Below, one piece after another: positions 1-6,366 of a DNA stretch of 7,959 nucleotides. The translations under genes and the position numbers were made by a program. Source of the stretch: Desulfobacteraceae bacterium (lineage in GTDB: Bacteria > Desulfobacterota > Desulfobacteria > Desulfobacterales > UBA5616); contig JAUXEW010000134.1 of assembly GCA_030620375.1 (NCBI GenBank), positions 1 through 7,959 of the forward strand. The letters are read 5' to 3'. How positions within the stretch are numbered: position 1 is the stretch's first letter; each line of letters opens with the position of its first letter. The notes beneath the pieces were generated by a model. The model was not told the origin of the DNA. It searched no databases and was given only the letters and a program-made list of their open reading frames with translations.

Positions 1-885
1 GAAGGCCCATTTATGACCGGTATCTAAAAAAGTAGGAAAGCGATGGGCAGCATCGTTCCTTAAATAACGGGGATTTCGGTTGGGTATGTCACTTCCTCCG
101 GGAGGCTTGCCTTCGGCCACCCCCATAATGTAAACCGGTTTTTGTTTTAAATCCTTGGCTCTCTCGGCGGTTGTCACGATAAATGCACCACCGGCGTCGG
201 TTTCCTGGCTGAAATCATAAAGACAAAACGGATCCATCAGGATCGGCATGTTCATGTAATCTTCCAGTATCATCGGTTTTTTTCTAACGGCAATGTCATT
301 GAGCTGTGCATGCTTTCGGCAGGCTACCGCAATAGCTCCCAGATGTTCTCGTTTTAATCCATGGTGCTCCATATAATACCGGGCCCAGGGTGAATACATC
401 GATCCCGGTCCGACGTCACCAAACGGCATGTTCCAAGACGCAAACCGGTGTATGTAAGACCCCAGCTGGATACTCGACATCTTGGCCATCAATTCGGGAG
501 CGCTGGGTCCTAATGAGATTTTCTGGGTCGACCCGCCTTTCCAGGCAAAATGGCAGATCACATAATTGCATAAACCGGAAGTTACCGCCAGAACGGCGCC
601 CAGCATCTGACTTAGTTGTGCAGCGCCGCCTCCCGAAAAACGGGACACATACTTAACGTCCGGCAAATCCCAGTTCTGCCGAAAATCCTCTACACCAGCT
701 CCTATCAACGGTTCCATAACACCGTCAATATCCTGTGGCGACAGACCGGCGTCCTGAACCGCCTTGTAGCTGCACTCTAAGCCCATGGCCCAAAACGACT
801 TTCCGCAATCCCCCAAGACGAAAGGAATTTCTCCAATTCCCACAATGGCCGCCTTATCTTTTAAATGTTTGATGTCCGGTTCCAT
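1..885 (-). CDS. Thiolase-superfamily protein (SCP-x/lipid-transfer-like), partial: C-terminus outside window
   Basis: The reading frame is open from an ATG at 885 to the window edge, giving 295 N-terminal residues of a family usually about 380-400 long. The start is supported by a strong AAAGGAGGG Shine-Dalgarno just upstream. Family features seen: an AIVGIGEIPF strand at residues 13-22, a GGGAAQLSQM helix start near 86-95, RKHAQLN near 190-196, and LYDFSQETDAGGAF at 222-235 followed by TTAERAKDL, the pattern of thiolase-like acetyl-CoA acetyltransferases and lipid-transfer proteins. Where classical thiolases carry the nucleophilic Cys, this protein appears to read RFSGGG (residues 82-87), so Ser84 may replace it. 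Members of this subgroup often pair with an OB-fold DUF35 protein and act in CoA-thioester C-C cleavage or condensation. Such a partner would lie left of the window, which is an inference. The gene reads away from the symporter and has the same strand as the acyl-CoA operon to its right. Confidence 0.85.
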   Translation of the reverse strand, partial: MEPDIKHLKDKAAIVGIGEIPFVLGDCGKSFWAMGLECSYKAVQDAGLSPQDIDGVMEPLIGAGVEDFRQNWDLPDVKYVSRFSGGGAAQLSQMLGAVLAVTSGLCNYVICHFAWKGGSTQKISLGPSAPELMAKMSSIQLGSYIHRFASWNMPFGDVGPGSMYSPWARYYMEHHGLKREHLGAIAVACRKHAQLNDIAVRKKPMILEDYMNMPILMDPFCLYDFSQETDAGGAFIVTTAERAKDLKQKPVYIMGVAEGKPPGGSDIPNRNPRYLRNDAAHRFPTFLDTGHKWAF

Positions 886-928
886 TTTTCTCCCTCCTTT
901 CGATATGACTATCCGTATATACATAGCT

Positions 929-955
929 ATTATTGACAATCTCGTAAAAAGTCAA
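929..955 (-). promoter_or_regulatory. Possible promoter of the thiolase-like gene with an overlapping inverted repeat
   Basis: On the minus strand TTGACT (955-950) is followed after 15 bases by AATAAT (934-929), a passable -35/-10 pair about 45-70 bases upstream of the ATG at 885. The spacing is shorter than the optimal 17. The same stretch holds the inverted repeat TTGAC (933-937) / GTCAA (951-955), which could be an operator. This is pattern reading only. Confidence 0.25.
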
Positions 956-1096
956 CATCTGATGGTAAAATAATAGGCTTTGTGTCCTCCGCGCGCCAAT
1001 AAATGAAAACACGAAACCCTCATTTTTAGCACATCTGTAAAAGATCAATGTGTTATGATACCACAAAACGGTTGGGTTGTTTACGTTTAGAATTTG

Positions 1097-1103
1097 TAGT
1101 ATA
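1097..1103. repeat. Putative target-site duplication, left copy (TAGTATA)
   Basis: A 7-base sequence identical to 1246-1252 borders the left end of the 142-bp inverted-repeat element. It could be a true duplication or partly a preferred target, since the truncated copy at 2702 is preceded by the similar TAGATA. Confidence 0.5.
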
Positions 1104-1245
1104 GTGCCCATCCATAAACGGCATCTTTTGGCCCAGAGCTTCGTTTTCGCTCTTTTGAAATCCTCAAAATAGCACGCTATTCCTGTGGTTTCAAAATCGC
1201 TCAGGCCTTGCTCTGAACCAAAATCTACCATTTCTGGATGGATAC
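1104..1245. mobile_element. Complete 142-bp MITE-like inverted-repeat element (family A)
   Basis: The two ends are imperfect inverted repeats. Positions 1104-1139 match the reverse complement of 1210-1245 at 27 of 36 bases, with outer ends GTGCCCATCC and GTATCCATCC. The element is flanked by an identical 7-base direct repeat TAGTATA at 1097-1103 and 1246-1252, which looks like a target-site duplication. The centre (1159-1190) contains a small palindrome AATAGC-AC-GCTATT. No transposase is encoded: a minus-strand ORF across 854-1231 is an accident of the element. It is most simply a non-autonomous element mobilised in trans by a transposase with the same ends. A truncated copy is found at 2702-2757. 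Exact ends are uncertain by a few bases because AGTATA-type sequence continues across the boundary. Confidence 0.7.
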
Positions 1246-1252
1246 TAGTATA
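1246..1252. repeat. Putative target-site duplication, right copy (TAGTATA)
   Basis: Right-hand partner of the 7-base direct repeat at 1097-1103, directly abutting the right inverted terminal repeat. The two are 149 bases apart, equal to one element plus one duplication. Confidence 0.5.
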
Positions 1253-1280
1253 GGTAAAATCAGATAGAATCCCTTAACTT

Positions 1281-1318
1281 AAGGAAAATTCCCTGCAGCT
1301 TGCTGCAGGGTTTTCCTT
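1281..1318 (+). terminator. Strong hairpin with U-tract: terminator-like or leader hairpin ahead of the symporter gene
   Basis: CCCTGCAG (1291-1298), loop CTTG, CTGCAGGG (1303-1310) is a perfect 8-bp stem. It extends through AAGGAAAA (1281-1288) pairing with TTTTCCTT (1311-1318), with a two-base bulge, to about 16 bp. Four Ts follow the GC stem on the plus strand. It lies about 40 bases before the GTG start of the symporter, with no plus-strand gene upstream. It could therefore be an attenuator, a 5'-leader stability element, or a terminator carried in with the repeats. Weak -10-like hexamers TAAAAT (1255-1260) and TAGAAT (1265-1270) lie just upstream without a convincing -35. Confidence 0.5.
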
Positions 1319-1359
1319 TATCATCATCATAAAAACAGCGGGGAGAGTGAATATATAAA

Positions 1360-2715
1360 GTGCTGGATAAAATTAACGCTATCGCATGGGGGCCGTTAAC
1401 GATTGTCTTATTGGTGGGAACCGGATGCTTGATAACCGGAATGGTTAAAGGGATTCAGCTGCGGAAGTTCTTTTACGCATGGGGTCTTATTTCGGGCAAA
1501 TACGACAATCCGGGAGATGAAGGTGAAATCACTCATTTTCAGGCCTTGAGCGCGGCCCTATCCGCTACCATTGGAACGGGGAACATCGCCGGAGTCGGTA
1601 CGGCCATAGCCCTGGGTGGGCCCGGAGCCGTATTCTGGATGTGGGTTACGGCGGTTTTCGGTATGTGCCTGAAGTATGGTGAGTGTCTGCTGTCATTAAA
1701 ATTTCGAACGATTCATCCGGACGGCACAGTCGGTAGCGGTCCCATGTACTACCTGGAAAAAGGACTGGGGCAAAAATGGCTTGGCGTGCTTTTCGCCTTG
1801 TTTGCCGTTGTCGCTTCGTTTGGTATCGGTAATATGGTACAGGCCAATTCCGTGGCTGAACCGGTTCACACCTATTTTGGGGTTCCAAAGGTTTTAACGG
1901 GGCTTGTCATCGGTTTTTTGGTATTTGTGGTGATTGTCGGTGGGATAAAACGAATCGGAAAGGTTGCATCCAGGCTTGTCCCGTTTATGGCCCTGTTTTA
2001 TATGCTCGGAGCGTTGCTAGTCATATTGGCAAGAATAGGTGATATCCCTCATGCATTTTTTTTGATTTTTCATGATGCTTTCAGCGGGACTTCGGCCGTC
2101 GGCGGATTTTCCGGTGCCGGTATTGCTCAGGCCATACGGTTCGGGGTGGCTAGAGGCGTATTTTCTAACGAGGCCGGATTGGGTAGTGCACCTATTGCCC
2201 ACGGTGCCGCTCAAACCAAAGAGCCGGTCCGTGAAGGGCTTGTCGCCATGCTCGGTCCGTTTATTGATACGCTGATGATTTGCACGATGACGGCGCTGGT
2301 TATTATCCTGACCGGAGTATATTCTTCAGGCCTGACCGGTGCTGATTTGACTGCCAGAGGGTTTAGCTTGGGATTGCCGGGAATAGGCGGATATGTTGTT
2401 GCGGTAGGTATCATTTTTTTCGCCTTTTCTACGGCCATCAGTTGGTCTTATTATGGTGATAGATGTGTGGATTATCTGTTTGGAGATAGATGGGTAACAC
2501 CTTACCGGGTCCTTTATTGTTTCTTGCTCCCGGTGGGTGCGACCATAAAGCTGGAATTGGTCTGGACCATCTCCGATATTTTTAATGCGCTTATGGCCTG
2601 GCCCAATCTCATCGGCCTGATCTTTTTAAGTCCGGTCATCGTTCGGGCGACAAAGGCGTATTTTCAGGATCCTGCCAGAGTGCACCCCTTCAAGGTAGAT
2701 AGTGCCCATCCATAA
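1360..2715 (+). CDS. Sodium:alanine/glycine symporter (AGCS family)
   Basis: A 451-residue polytopic membrane protein, the usual length for the family, which imports small neutral amino acids, classically alanine or glycine, with Na+. Seen in the sequence: the hallmark GTGNIAGV at 72-79, GGPGAVFWMW at 86-95, GSGPMYYLEKGLG at 126-137, FSNEAGLGSAPIAHGAA at 268-284, and STAISWSYYGDRC at 357-369 in a late transmembrane helix. About ten or eleven hydrophobic segments are visible. The start is GTG at 1360. An in-frame stop at 1348-1350 excludes anything longer, and GGGGAGAG about 13 bases upstream is a plausible ribosome site. The last codons (Ser-Ala-His-Pro-stop) lie in the left arm of a truncated mobile element, so the natural C-terminal tail has probably been replaced. 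It is convergent with the hydratase gene and is the only plus-strand gene among minus-strand acyl-CoA genes. Substrate is not certain. Confidence 0.95.
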   Translation: MLDKINAIAWGPLTIVLLVGTGCLITGMVKGIQLRKFFYAWGLISGKYDNPGDEGEITHFQALSAALSATIGTGNIAGVGTAIALGGPGAVFWMWVTAVFGMCLKYGECLLSLKFRTIHPDGTVGSGPMYYLEKGLGQKWLGVLFALFAVVASFGIGNMVQANSVAEPVHTYFGVPKVLTGLVIGFLVFVVIVGGIKRIGKVASRLVPFMALFYMLGALLVILARIGDIPHAFFLIFHDAFSGTSAVGGFSGAGIAQAIRFGVARGVFSNEAGLGSAPIAHGAAQTKEPVREGLVAMLGPFIDTLMICTMTALVIILTGVYSSGLTGADLTARGFSLGLPGIGGYVVAVGIIFFAFSTAISWSYYGDRCVDYLFGDRWVTPYRVLYCFLLPVGATIKLELVWTISDIFNALMAWPNLIGLIFLSPVIVRATKAYFQDPARVHPFKVDSAHP

Positions 2716-2757
2716 ACGGCATCTTTTGGCCCAGAGCTTCGTTTTCACTCTTTTGAA
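2702..2757. mobile_element. Truncated copy of the family A element (left arm only), overlapping the symporter 3' end
   Basis: Positions 2699-2757 match 1101-1159 at 58 of 59 bases (one G to A difference, 1149 versus 2747), in the same orientation. The match stops abruptly at 2757 and the right half, including the right terminal repeat, is absent. The element start (GTGCCCATCC at 2702) lies inside the symporter reading frame and supplies its TAA stop at 2713-2715. The near identity with the intact copy implies recent insertion, or duplication followed by loss of the right half. Confidence 0.75.
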
Positions 2758-2776
2758 CAAGCAATGCGAGCACATT

Positions 2777-2796
2777 CCCCGTAGCTTGCTGCGGGG
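2777..2796. terminator. Hairpin between convergent symporter and hydratase genes
   Basis: CCCCGTAG (2777-2784), loop CTTG, CTGCGGGG (2789-2796) forms an 8-bp stem with one G-U or mismatched pair. It sits in the 140-base gap between the convergent symporter (ending 2715) and hydratase (ending 2856), where a bidirectional terminator is expected. No good T-tract follows on either strand, so intrinsic termination is only possible. A 25-base stretch around it (2774-2798) matches 1288-1312 at 22 positions, so it belongs to the same dispersed hairpin family as the one ahead of the symporter. Confidence 0.4.
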
Positions 2797-2855
2797 TTAG
2801 CGAGCGAAATACAAATAGTCTAAAATCCTTTGCCTTTAGCTTTGTTAACAATCAA

Positions 2856-3653
2856 TTATTTTCCCTTGAACACCGGTTGGCGCTTTTCAGCGAACGCCTT
2901 CAACGCTTCGAGGCGATCTTGGGTAGGGATGGTTATCTCATATGCCTTAGATTCTAGCGGAAGCGCGATGCCGAGACTGCATTCCGTTCCGTAATTAAGT
3001 GCGAATTTGGCCTGCTGGACTGCTATCGGCGCGTTACGCGTGATTTCCTCGGCAACCGATAAAGCGGCGTCCATCAGCTTTTCCGGTTTTACCACTTGGT
3101 TCACCAACCCGATTTCCAGCGCCGTTCGAGCATCGATTCTTCTGGCCGTATAGATAAGCTCCTTGGCTTTTGCCAGTCCGATGATTCGCGGAAGCCGCTG
3201 GGTCCCGCCACCCCCGGGAATCACCCCAAGGCCGGTTTCGGTCAGTCCCATCAGTGCATCGGAAGAGGCAATTCTAATGTCGCAGGCCAGTGCCAGTTCA
3301 GTTCCGCCACCGAAGGCGTAGCCGTTTATGACCGCTATGACCGGGACTCTTGCATTTTCCACCGCAAGCATGGTACCGCGGATCATGGCGATAAACCGCC
3401 GCACCTGATTTTCAGTGAACGTTCGCCTTTCGGTCAGGTCCGCCCCGGCCGAAAAGGAGGGTTTTTTCCCTTCGGGAGGGCCGGCTCCGGTAATGAGAAT
3501 CACGCGGACGGACATGTCAAAATTCGATTCCTCAATGATATTTTTCAACGTCGATATCATCTCTAGATTCATACAATTCATTGTCCCGGGCCTGTTCATG
3601 GTCAGTATCAGCTTGCCGTCATCGGTTCTTTCCTGCAGAATGGTTTCAGGCAT
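2856..3653 (-). CDS. Enoyl-CoA hydratase/isomerase family protein (crotonase)
   Basis: A 265-residue crotonase-fold protein of normal length, expected to hydrate a trans-2-enoyl-CoA to the 3-hydroxyacyl-CoA in the cytoplasm. The oxyanion-hole segments are SFSAGADL at residues 66-73 and NGYAFGGGTEL at 110-120. Both glutamates used by true hydratases are present with the canonical 20-residue spacing: Glu119 in GGGTEL and Glu139 in LTETGLG, matching Glu144 and Glu164 of rat mitochondrial crotonase. GVIPGGGGTQRLPRIIG (143-159) and the C-terminal AFAEKRQPVFKGK are also typical. Hydratase activity is therefore more likely than a pure isomerase or hydrolase role. The ATG at 3653 is preceded by TAAGGAGAT at good distance. 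The gene begins 59 bases after the CoA-transferase stop on the same strand, consistent with one transcript, and ends convergently with the symporter. Confidence 0.93.
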   Translation of the reverse strand: MPETILQERTDDGKLILTMNRPGTMNCMNLEMISTLKNIIEESNFDMSVRVILITGAGPPEGKKPSFSAGADLTERRTFTENQVRRFIAMIRGTMLAVENARVPVIAVINGYAFGGGTELALACDIRIASSDALMGLTETGLGVIPGGGGTQRLPRIIGLAKAKELIYTARRIDARTALEIGLVNQVVKPEKLMDAALSVAEEITRNAPIAVQQAKFALNYGTECSLGIALPLESKAYEITIPTQDRLEALKAFAEKRQPVFKGK

Positions 3654-3712
3654 AGTAAAAAATCTCCTTATTGATACCGATAATATGGGTCCCAGCCAAA
3701 CACAACAGTAGA

Positions 3713-4906
3713 TTAAATCACACCCTCACGACGCATGGAATCCAAGTCCTTTGGCGAATAATGAAGTAAGTTACAGTAAATGTCTTTATTATGTTCACCC
3801 AGGTCAGGGGCGTTGGTTACTATTTCACCGGGCGTTTCTGAAAGCTTTACGGGAATCCCCGGCATCGGAACCGGACCGACACCGGGGTAGTGTTGATTGA
3901 CAAGCATTTCCCGAGCTATAAGGTGAGGGTCGTTGACCACTTCGCGGGCGGTGTTCACCCGTCCGCAAGGCACACGTTTTGCTTCAAGCAGCCTGACAAT
4001 GTCGGAAACGGTATATTTTGCCACCCAATCGCAGACAATCGGATGGATTAGATGACGATTTTGATATCGGTTGTAGTCGTCGTTAAATCGACTGTCATCA
4101 AGCAAGTCTTGGCGCTCAATGACATGAGTGAATCTCTGCCAGATTTCATTCCCGATGGCACTGATTATGACCCATCCGTCCTTGGCCTGGAACGCATCGG
4201 TAAAGTTATAAAAGGAGTTGTTGCCAACCTGCGGCCGAATTTTGTTGAGCAGTGTGTACTCCGCGACAACCCCCATACCGGCGACAAAGGTTAAGGCCGT
4301 GTCCATCAATGAGACATCCACCAATTGGCCTGAACCGGTATGTTCCTTATGCAGCAAAGCCAATGTCGCTCCATAGGCGCCAAATATTGCCGTACCAAAA
4401 TCTGCATAGGGCACTGCGGATCTGGTGGGTGGGTTTCCCGCAAAACCGGAATAGCTCATGGCACCTGACTCCGCCTGGGCAATCGCATCGAAAGCAGGCC
4501 GGTCGGCGGAGGGGCCATTTTGCCCGTACCCGGATATGGCCACTAGAATGATCCCTGGGTTAAGCTGTTTCAGGCGGTCATAATCCAGCCCCATTATTTG
4601 ATTGCCTTTAGGCGTAAATCCGGAGATGACAATTGACGATTGTTTGACCAATTCATCGAGAATTTTTTTGCCGTCGGGGTGACGGGTGTTAAGGGTGATG
4701 GACTTTTTATTGCGGGGGGTGATGAGTTCATAAACGATGGCCCGGCCGTCAGGTGTGAAAGGCCCGAGATTTCGGTCAAATTCTCCTCCCGGTCGTTCAA
4801 TCTTAATAACTTCAGCGCCCATATCCGCCAGAAGTGTTCCACAATATGCACTGGCAATGACGCGCCCGAAATCCAAAACCCGGATGCCCTTTAATACCGT
4901 TGTCAT
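3713..4906 (-). CDS. CaiB/BaiF class III CoA-transferase
   Basis: A 397-residue member of the family III CoA-transferases, which move CoA between carboxylic acids through an aspartyl-CoA anhydride/thioester mechanism. The N-terminus is textbook: LKGIRVLDFGRVIASAYCG (5-23), LLADMGAEVIKIERPGGE (25-42), NKKSITLN (67-73). GQLVDVSLMDTAL (193-205) contains the expected catalytic Asp197. GYGQNGP (126-132) and RPAFDAIAQAESGAMS (136-151) are further hallmarks. ATG 4906 is chosen because the protein family begins here and GGGAG lies 9 bases upstream. The frame stays open to an ATG at 5005, but those 33 extra residues are encoded by a mobile element and are not family-like. It lies between the dehydrogenase (upstream) and hydratase (downstream), so it may activate the acid degraded by the operon. 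The acid is unknown; racemase members share the fold, so that alternative is not excluded. Confidence 0.93.
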   Translation of the reverse strand: MTTVLKGIRVLDFGRVIASAYCGTLLADMGAEVIKIERPGGEFDRNLGPFTPDGRAIVYELITPRNKKSITLNTRHPDGKKILDELVKQSSIVISGFTPKGNQIMGLDYDRLKQLNPGIILVAISGYGQNGPSADRPAFDAIAQAESGAMSYSGFAGNPPTRSAVPYADFGTAIFGAYGATLALLHKEHTGSGQLVDVSLMDTALTFVAGMGVVAEYTLLNKIRPQVGNNSFYNFTDAFQAKDGWVIISAIGNEIWQRFTHVIERQDLLDDSRFNDDYNRYQNRHLIHPIVCDWVAKYTVSDIVRLLEAKRVPCGRVNTAREVVNDPHLIAREMLVNQHYPGVGPVPMPGIPVKLSETPGEIVTNAPDLGEHNKDIYCNLLHYSPKDLDSMRREGVI

Positions 4907-4914
4907 GGAAATTT

Positions 4915-4923
4915 TCTCCCTGC
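4915..4923 (-). promoter_or_regulatory. Shine-Dalgarno of the CoA-transferase gene, inside a 9-base direct repeat
   Basis: On the minus strand GCAGGGAGA precedes the ATG at 4906 with suitable spacing and decides this start over the upstream ATG at 5005. The identical nonamer occurs at 5087-5095 on the other side of the inserted element. At least CCTGC (plus strand, 4919-4923 and 5091-5095) appears to be a target-site duplication; the other four bases coincide with the element end GGTCTC. Confidence 0.7.
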
Positions 4924-5090
4924 GAGACCTTTGCAAAACGTCACTTTTTGCCCAATTAGCGCTGAAAAGCTTCACTAAAGTGCCGGCGTCAGGCTCAAAA
5001 TTCAATCCTCAAAATACTCAATGTATTCCTGCGGTTGAAGTTTTCGCCTTTCTTGAACTTGGACAAAAATCAACATTTTTCAAAGGTCTC
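4924..5090. mobile_element. 167-bp MITE-like inverted-repeat element (family B) between dehydrogenase and CoA-transferase genes
   Basis: Ends are near-perfect inverted repeats: 4924-4955 and the reverse complement of 5059-5090 agree at 26 of 32 bases, starting with GAGACCTTTG identical on both sides. CCTGC flanks both ends (4919-4923, 5091-5095) as a probable 5-base target-site duplication. No transposase is encoded, so this is a non-autonomous element of the kind derived from an insertion sequence with the same ends; the parent family cannot be named from this window. Its interior (5004-5036) carries a motif also present inside the 142-bp element at 1104-1245. Removing the element and one repeat copy (172 bases) would shrink the intergenic gap from 223 to 51 bases, similar to the 59-base gap downstream, so the insertion split a compact operon. 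Confidence 0.75.
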
Positions 5091-5095
5091 CCTGC
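5091..5095. repeat. Putative target-site duplication, right copy (CCTGC)
   Basis: CCTGC directly follows the right end of the 167-bp element and repeats 4919-4923. The match extends leftwards to nine bases (TCTCCCTGC) because the element's own terminal GGTCTC coincides with the adjacent target bases. Confidence 0.5.
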
Positions 5096-5129
5096 ATAGC
5101 GAAGCTGCAAAATCAGCTGATGCTCCCCA

Positions 5130-6311
5130 TTACTCAAGGCTCTGAAACTCACTGTGTACATGTAGTCGCTTACGATTTGCCTTTTTTATGCCCAGCGCAT
5201 CGTCAGCAATCAATAGGCGCATGATATTGGCCGTTCCTTCTCCGATTTGATATAATTTGGCATCCCGGTAGTATTTTTCAACCGGCAGTTCCAGGGAGTA
5301 TCCCATTCCCCCATGAATCTCCATGGCCATCCCGGACACTTTCACCACCGCCTCACCGGCAAAATATTTGGAAATCCCGATTTCCCGTGTAAAGGGCCGT
5401 CCCTGATCATTCAGCCAGGCGCCGCGCCGTACCAGTAGTCGTGCGGCTTCCGTAAGGGAAACCATTTCAGCAATGCATCCTTTAATCAACTGATATTCGG
5501 CAATGGGTTTTCCGAATTGAACCCGATTATTGGCATACGCCACTGAACAGTCGATACAGGCCTGGGCTAAACCGACCGCACCGCTGGCCACACTGATACG
5601 TCCTCTGTCAAGAGCGGTCATCGCCACTTTAAAGCCGCCTCCCCATTCACCGAGGAGGTTTTCCTTGGGCGCGCTGACATCTTTAAGGTGGATTTCAGCA
5701 ATCGGGGACGATTTATCGCCCAACTTAGGCGTTTCACGTGTCATCCAGCCGGGTTGATTCGTTTCAACCACAACGGCACAAAGCCCTTTATGTTTGAGGT
5801 TCCCATCAAAAGTCGCATAAACAATGGCAATATCGGCAACGGTGCCGTTGGAAATCCATGTTTTGGCGCCGTTGAGAAGGAAGTGATCTCCCTTATCTTC
5901 AATAACCGTCTCGATGGATGCGATATCAGATCCCGCATTGGGTTCTGAAAAACAGGTACATCCCAATTGTTTCGCAACCACGAGATCCTTAACATACCGG
6001 TCTTTTGTCTGTTGCGTGCCCCATTCCATAATGGTATAGGCTACTGTAAGGGCCTGAAGGTTAAACAACGAACGCAGCCCGGAATCCGCCCTGGATATTT
6101 CCTCACAGACAACGGAATGCGCCAGAAAGCCCAGGTCTGATCCCCCGTATTGAAATGGGAAAGCACATCCAAAAAAGCCTAACTGCCCCATTTTGATTAC
6201 AAGATCCCGTTTGAACACATCTTCATCTATTCTGGTCAGCACTTCTTTACGCGCAAATCGGCGCGCTTCTTTCCGGATGGCTTTTATTTCTTTTGTCAAT
6301 TCGAAGTCCAT
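5130..6311 (-). CDS. Acyl-CoA dehydrogenase (glutaryl-CoA-dehydrogenase-like subgroup)
   Basis: A 393-residue flavoenzyme of full family length that oxidises an acyl-CoA to the 2,3-enoyl-CoA and passes electrons to ETF. The N-terminal helical domain is followed by the FAD/substrate motif CTCFSEPNAGSD (118-129) and TWISNG (151-156), the middle beta domain, then DRGRISVASGAVGLAQ (235-250), NNRVQFGKPIAEYQ (261-274) and HGGMGYSLELPVEKYYRDAK (333-352). The catalytic base is expected to be Glu358 in QIGEGTANI. Segment SGLRSLFNLQ (77-86) resembles SGYRSAMSVQ of glutaryl-CoA dehydrogenase, placing Arg80 where that enzyme binds the distal carboxylate. A dicarboxylic or otherwise polar substrate is thus possible but unproven. 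The ATG at 6311 has a modest AAGGGA site upstream. It appears to be the first robust gene of the minus-strand operon with the CoA-transferase and hydratase. Confidence 0.93.
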   Translation of the reverse strand: MDFELTKEIKAIRKEARRFARKEVLTRIDEDVFKRDLVIKMGQLGFFGCAFPFQYGGSDLGFLAHSVVCEEISRADSGLRSLFNLQALTVAYTIMEWGTQQTKDRYVKDLVVAKQLGCTCFSEPNAGSDIASIETVIEDKGDHFLLNGAKTWISNGTVADIAIVYATFDGNLKHKGLCAVVVETNQPGWMTRETPKLGDKSSPIAEIHLKDVSAPKENLLGEWGGGFKVAMTALDRGRISVASGAVGLAQACIDCSVAYANNRVQFGKPIAEYQLIKGCIAEMVSLTEAARLLVRRGAWLNDQGRPFTREIGISKYFAGEAVVKVSGMAMEIHGGMGYSLELPVEKYYRDAKLYQIGEGTANIMRLLIADDALGIKKANRKRLHVHSEFQSLE

Positions 6312-6366
6312 TTAATGTATCCCTTTATCATCAACGGCTTCACCGTTATCTGTATTACCCCGGCCG

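Noticed and set aside
390..656. 88-codon plus-strand frame opposite the thiolase-like gene
   Set aside because: Antisense shadow of a well-supported gene, with no family-like sequence.
854..1231. 125-codon minus-strand frame
   Set aside because: It overlaps the thiolase start and is mostly the inverted-repeat element; no family features and no ribosome site.
4907..5005. Upstream ATG extending the CoA-transferase by 33 residues
   Set aside because: The extension is encoded largely by the inserted element, the family begins at the ATG at 4906, and a good Shine-Dalgarno sits before that ATG.
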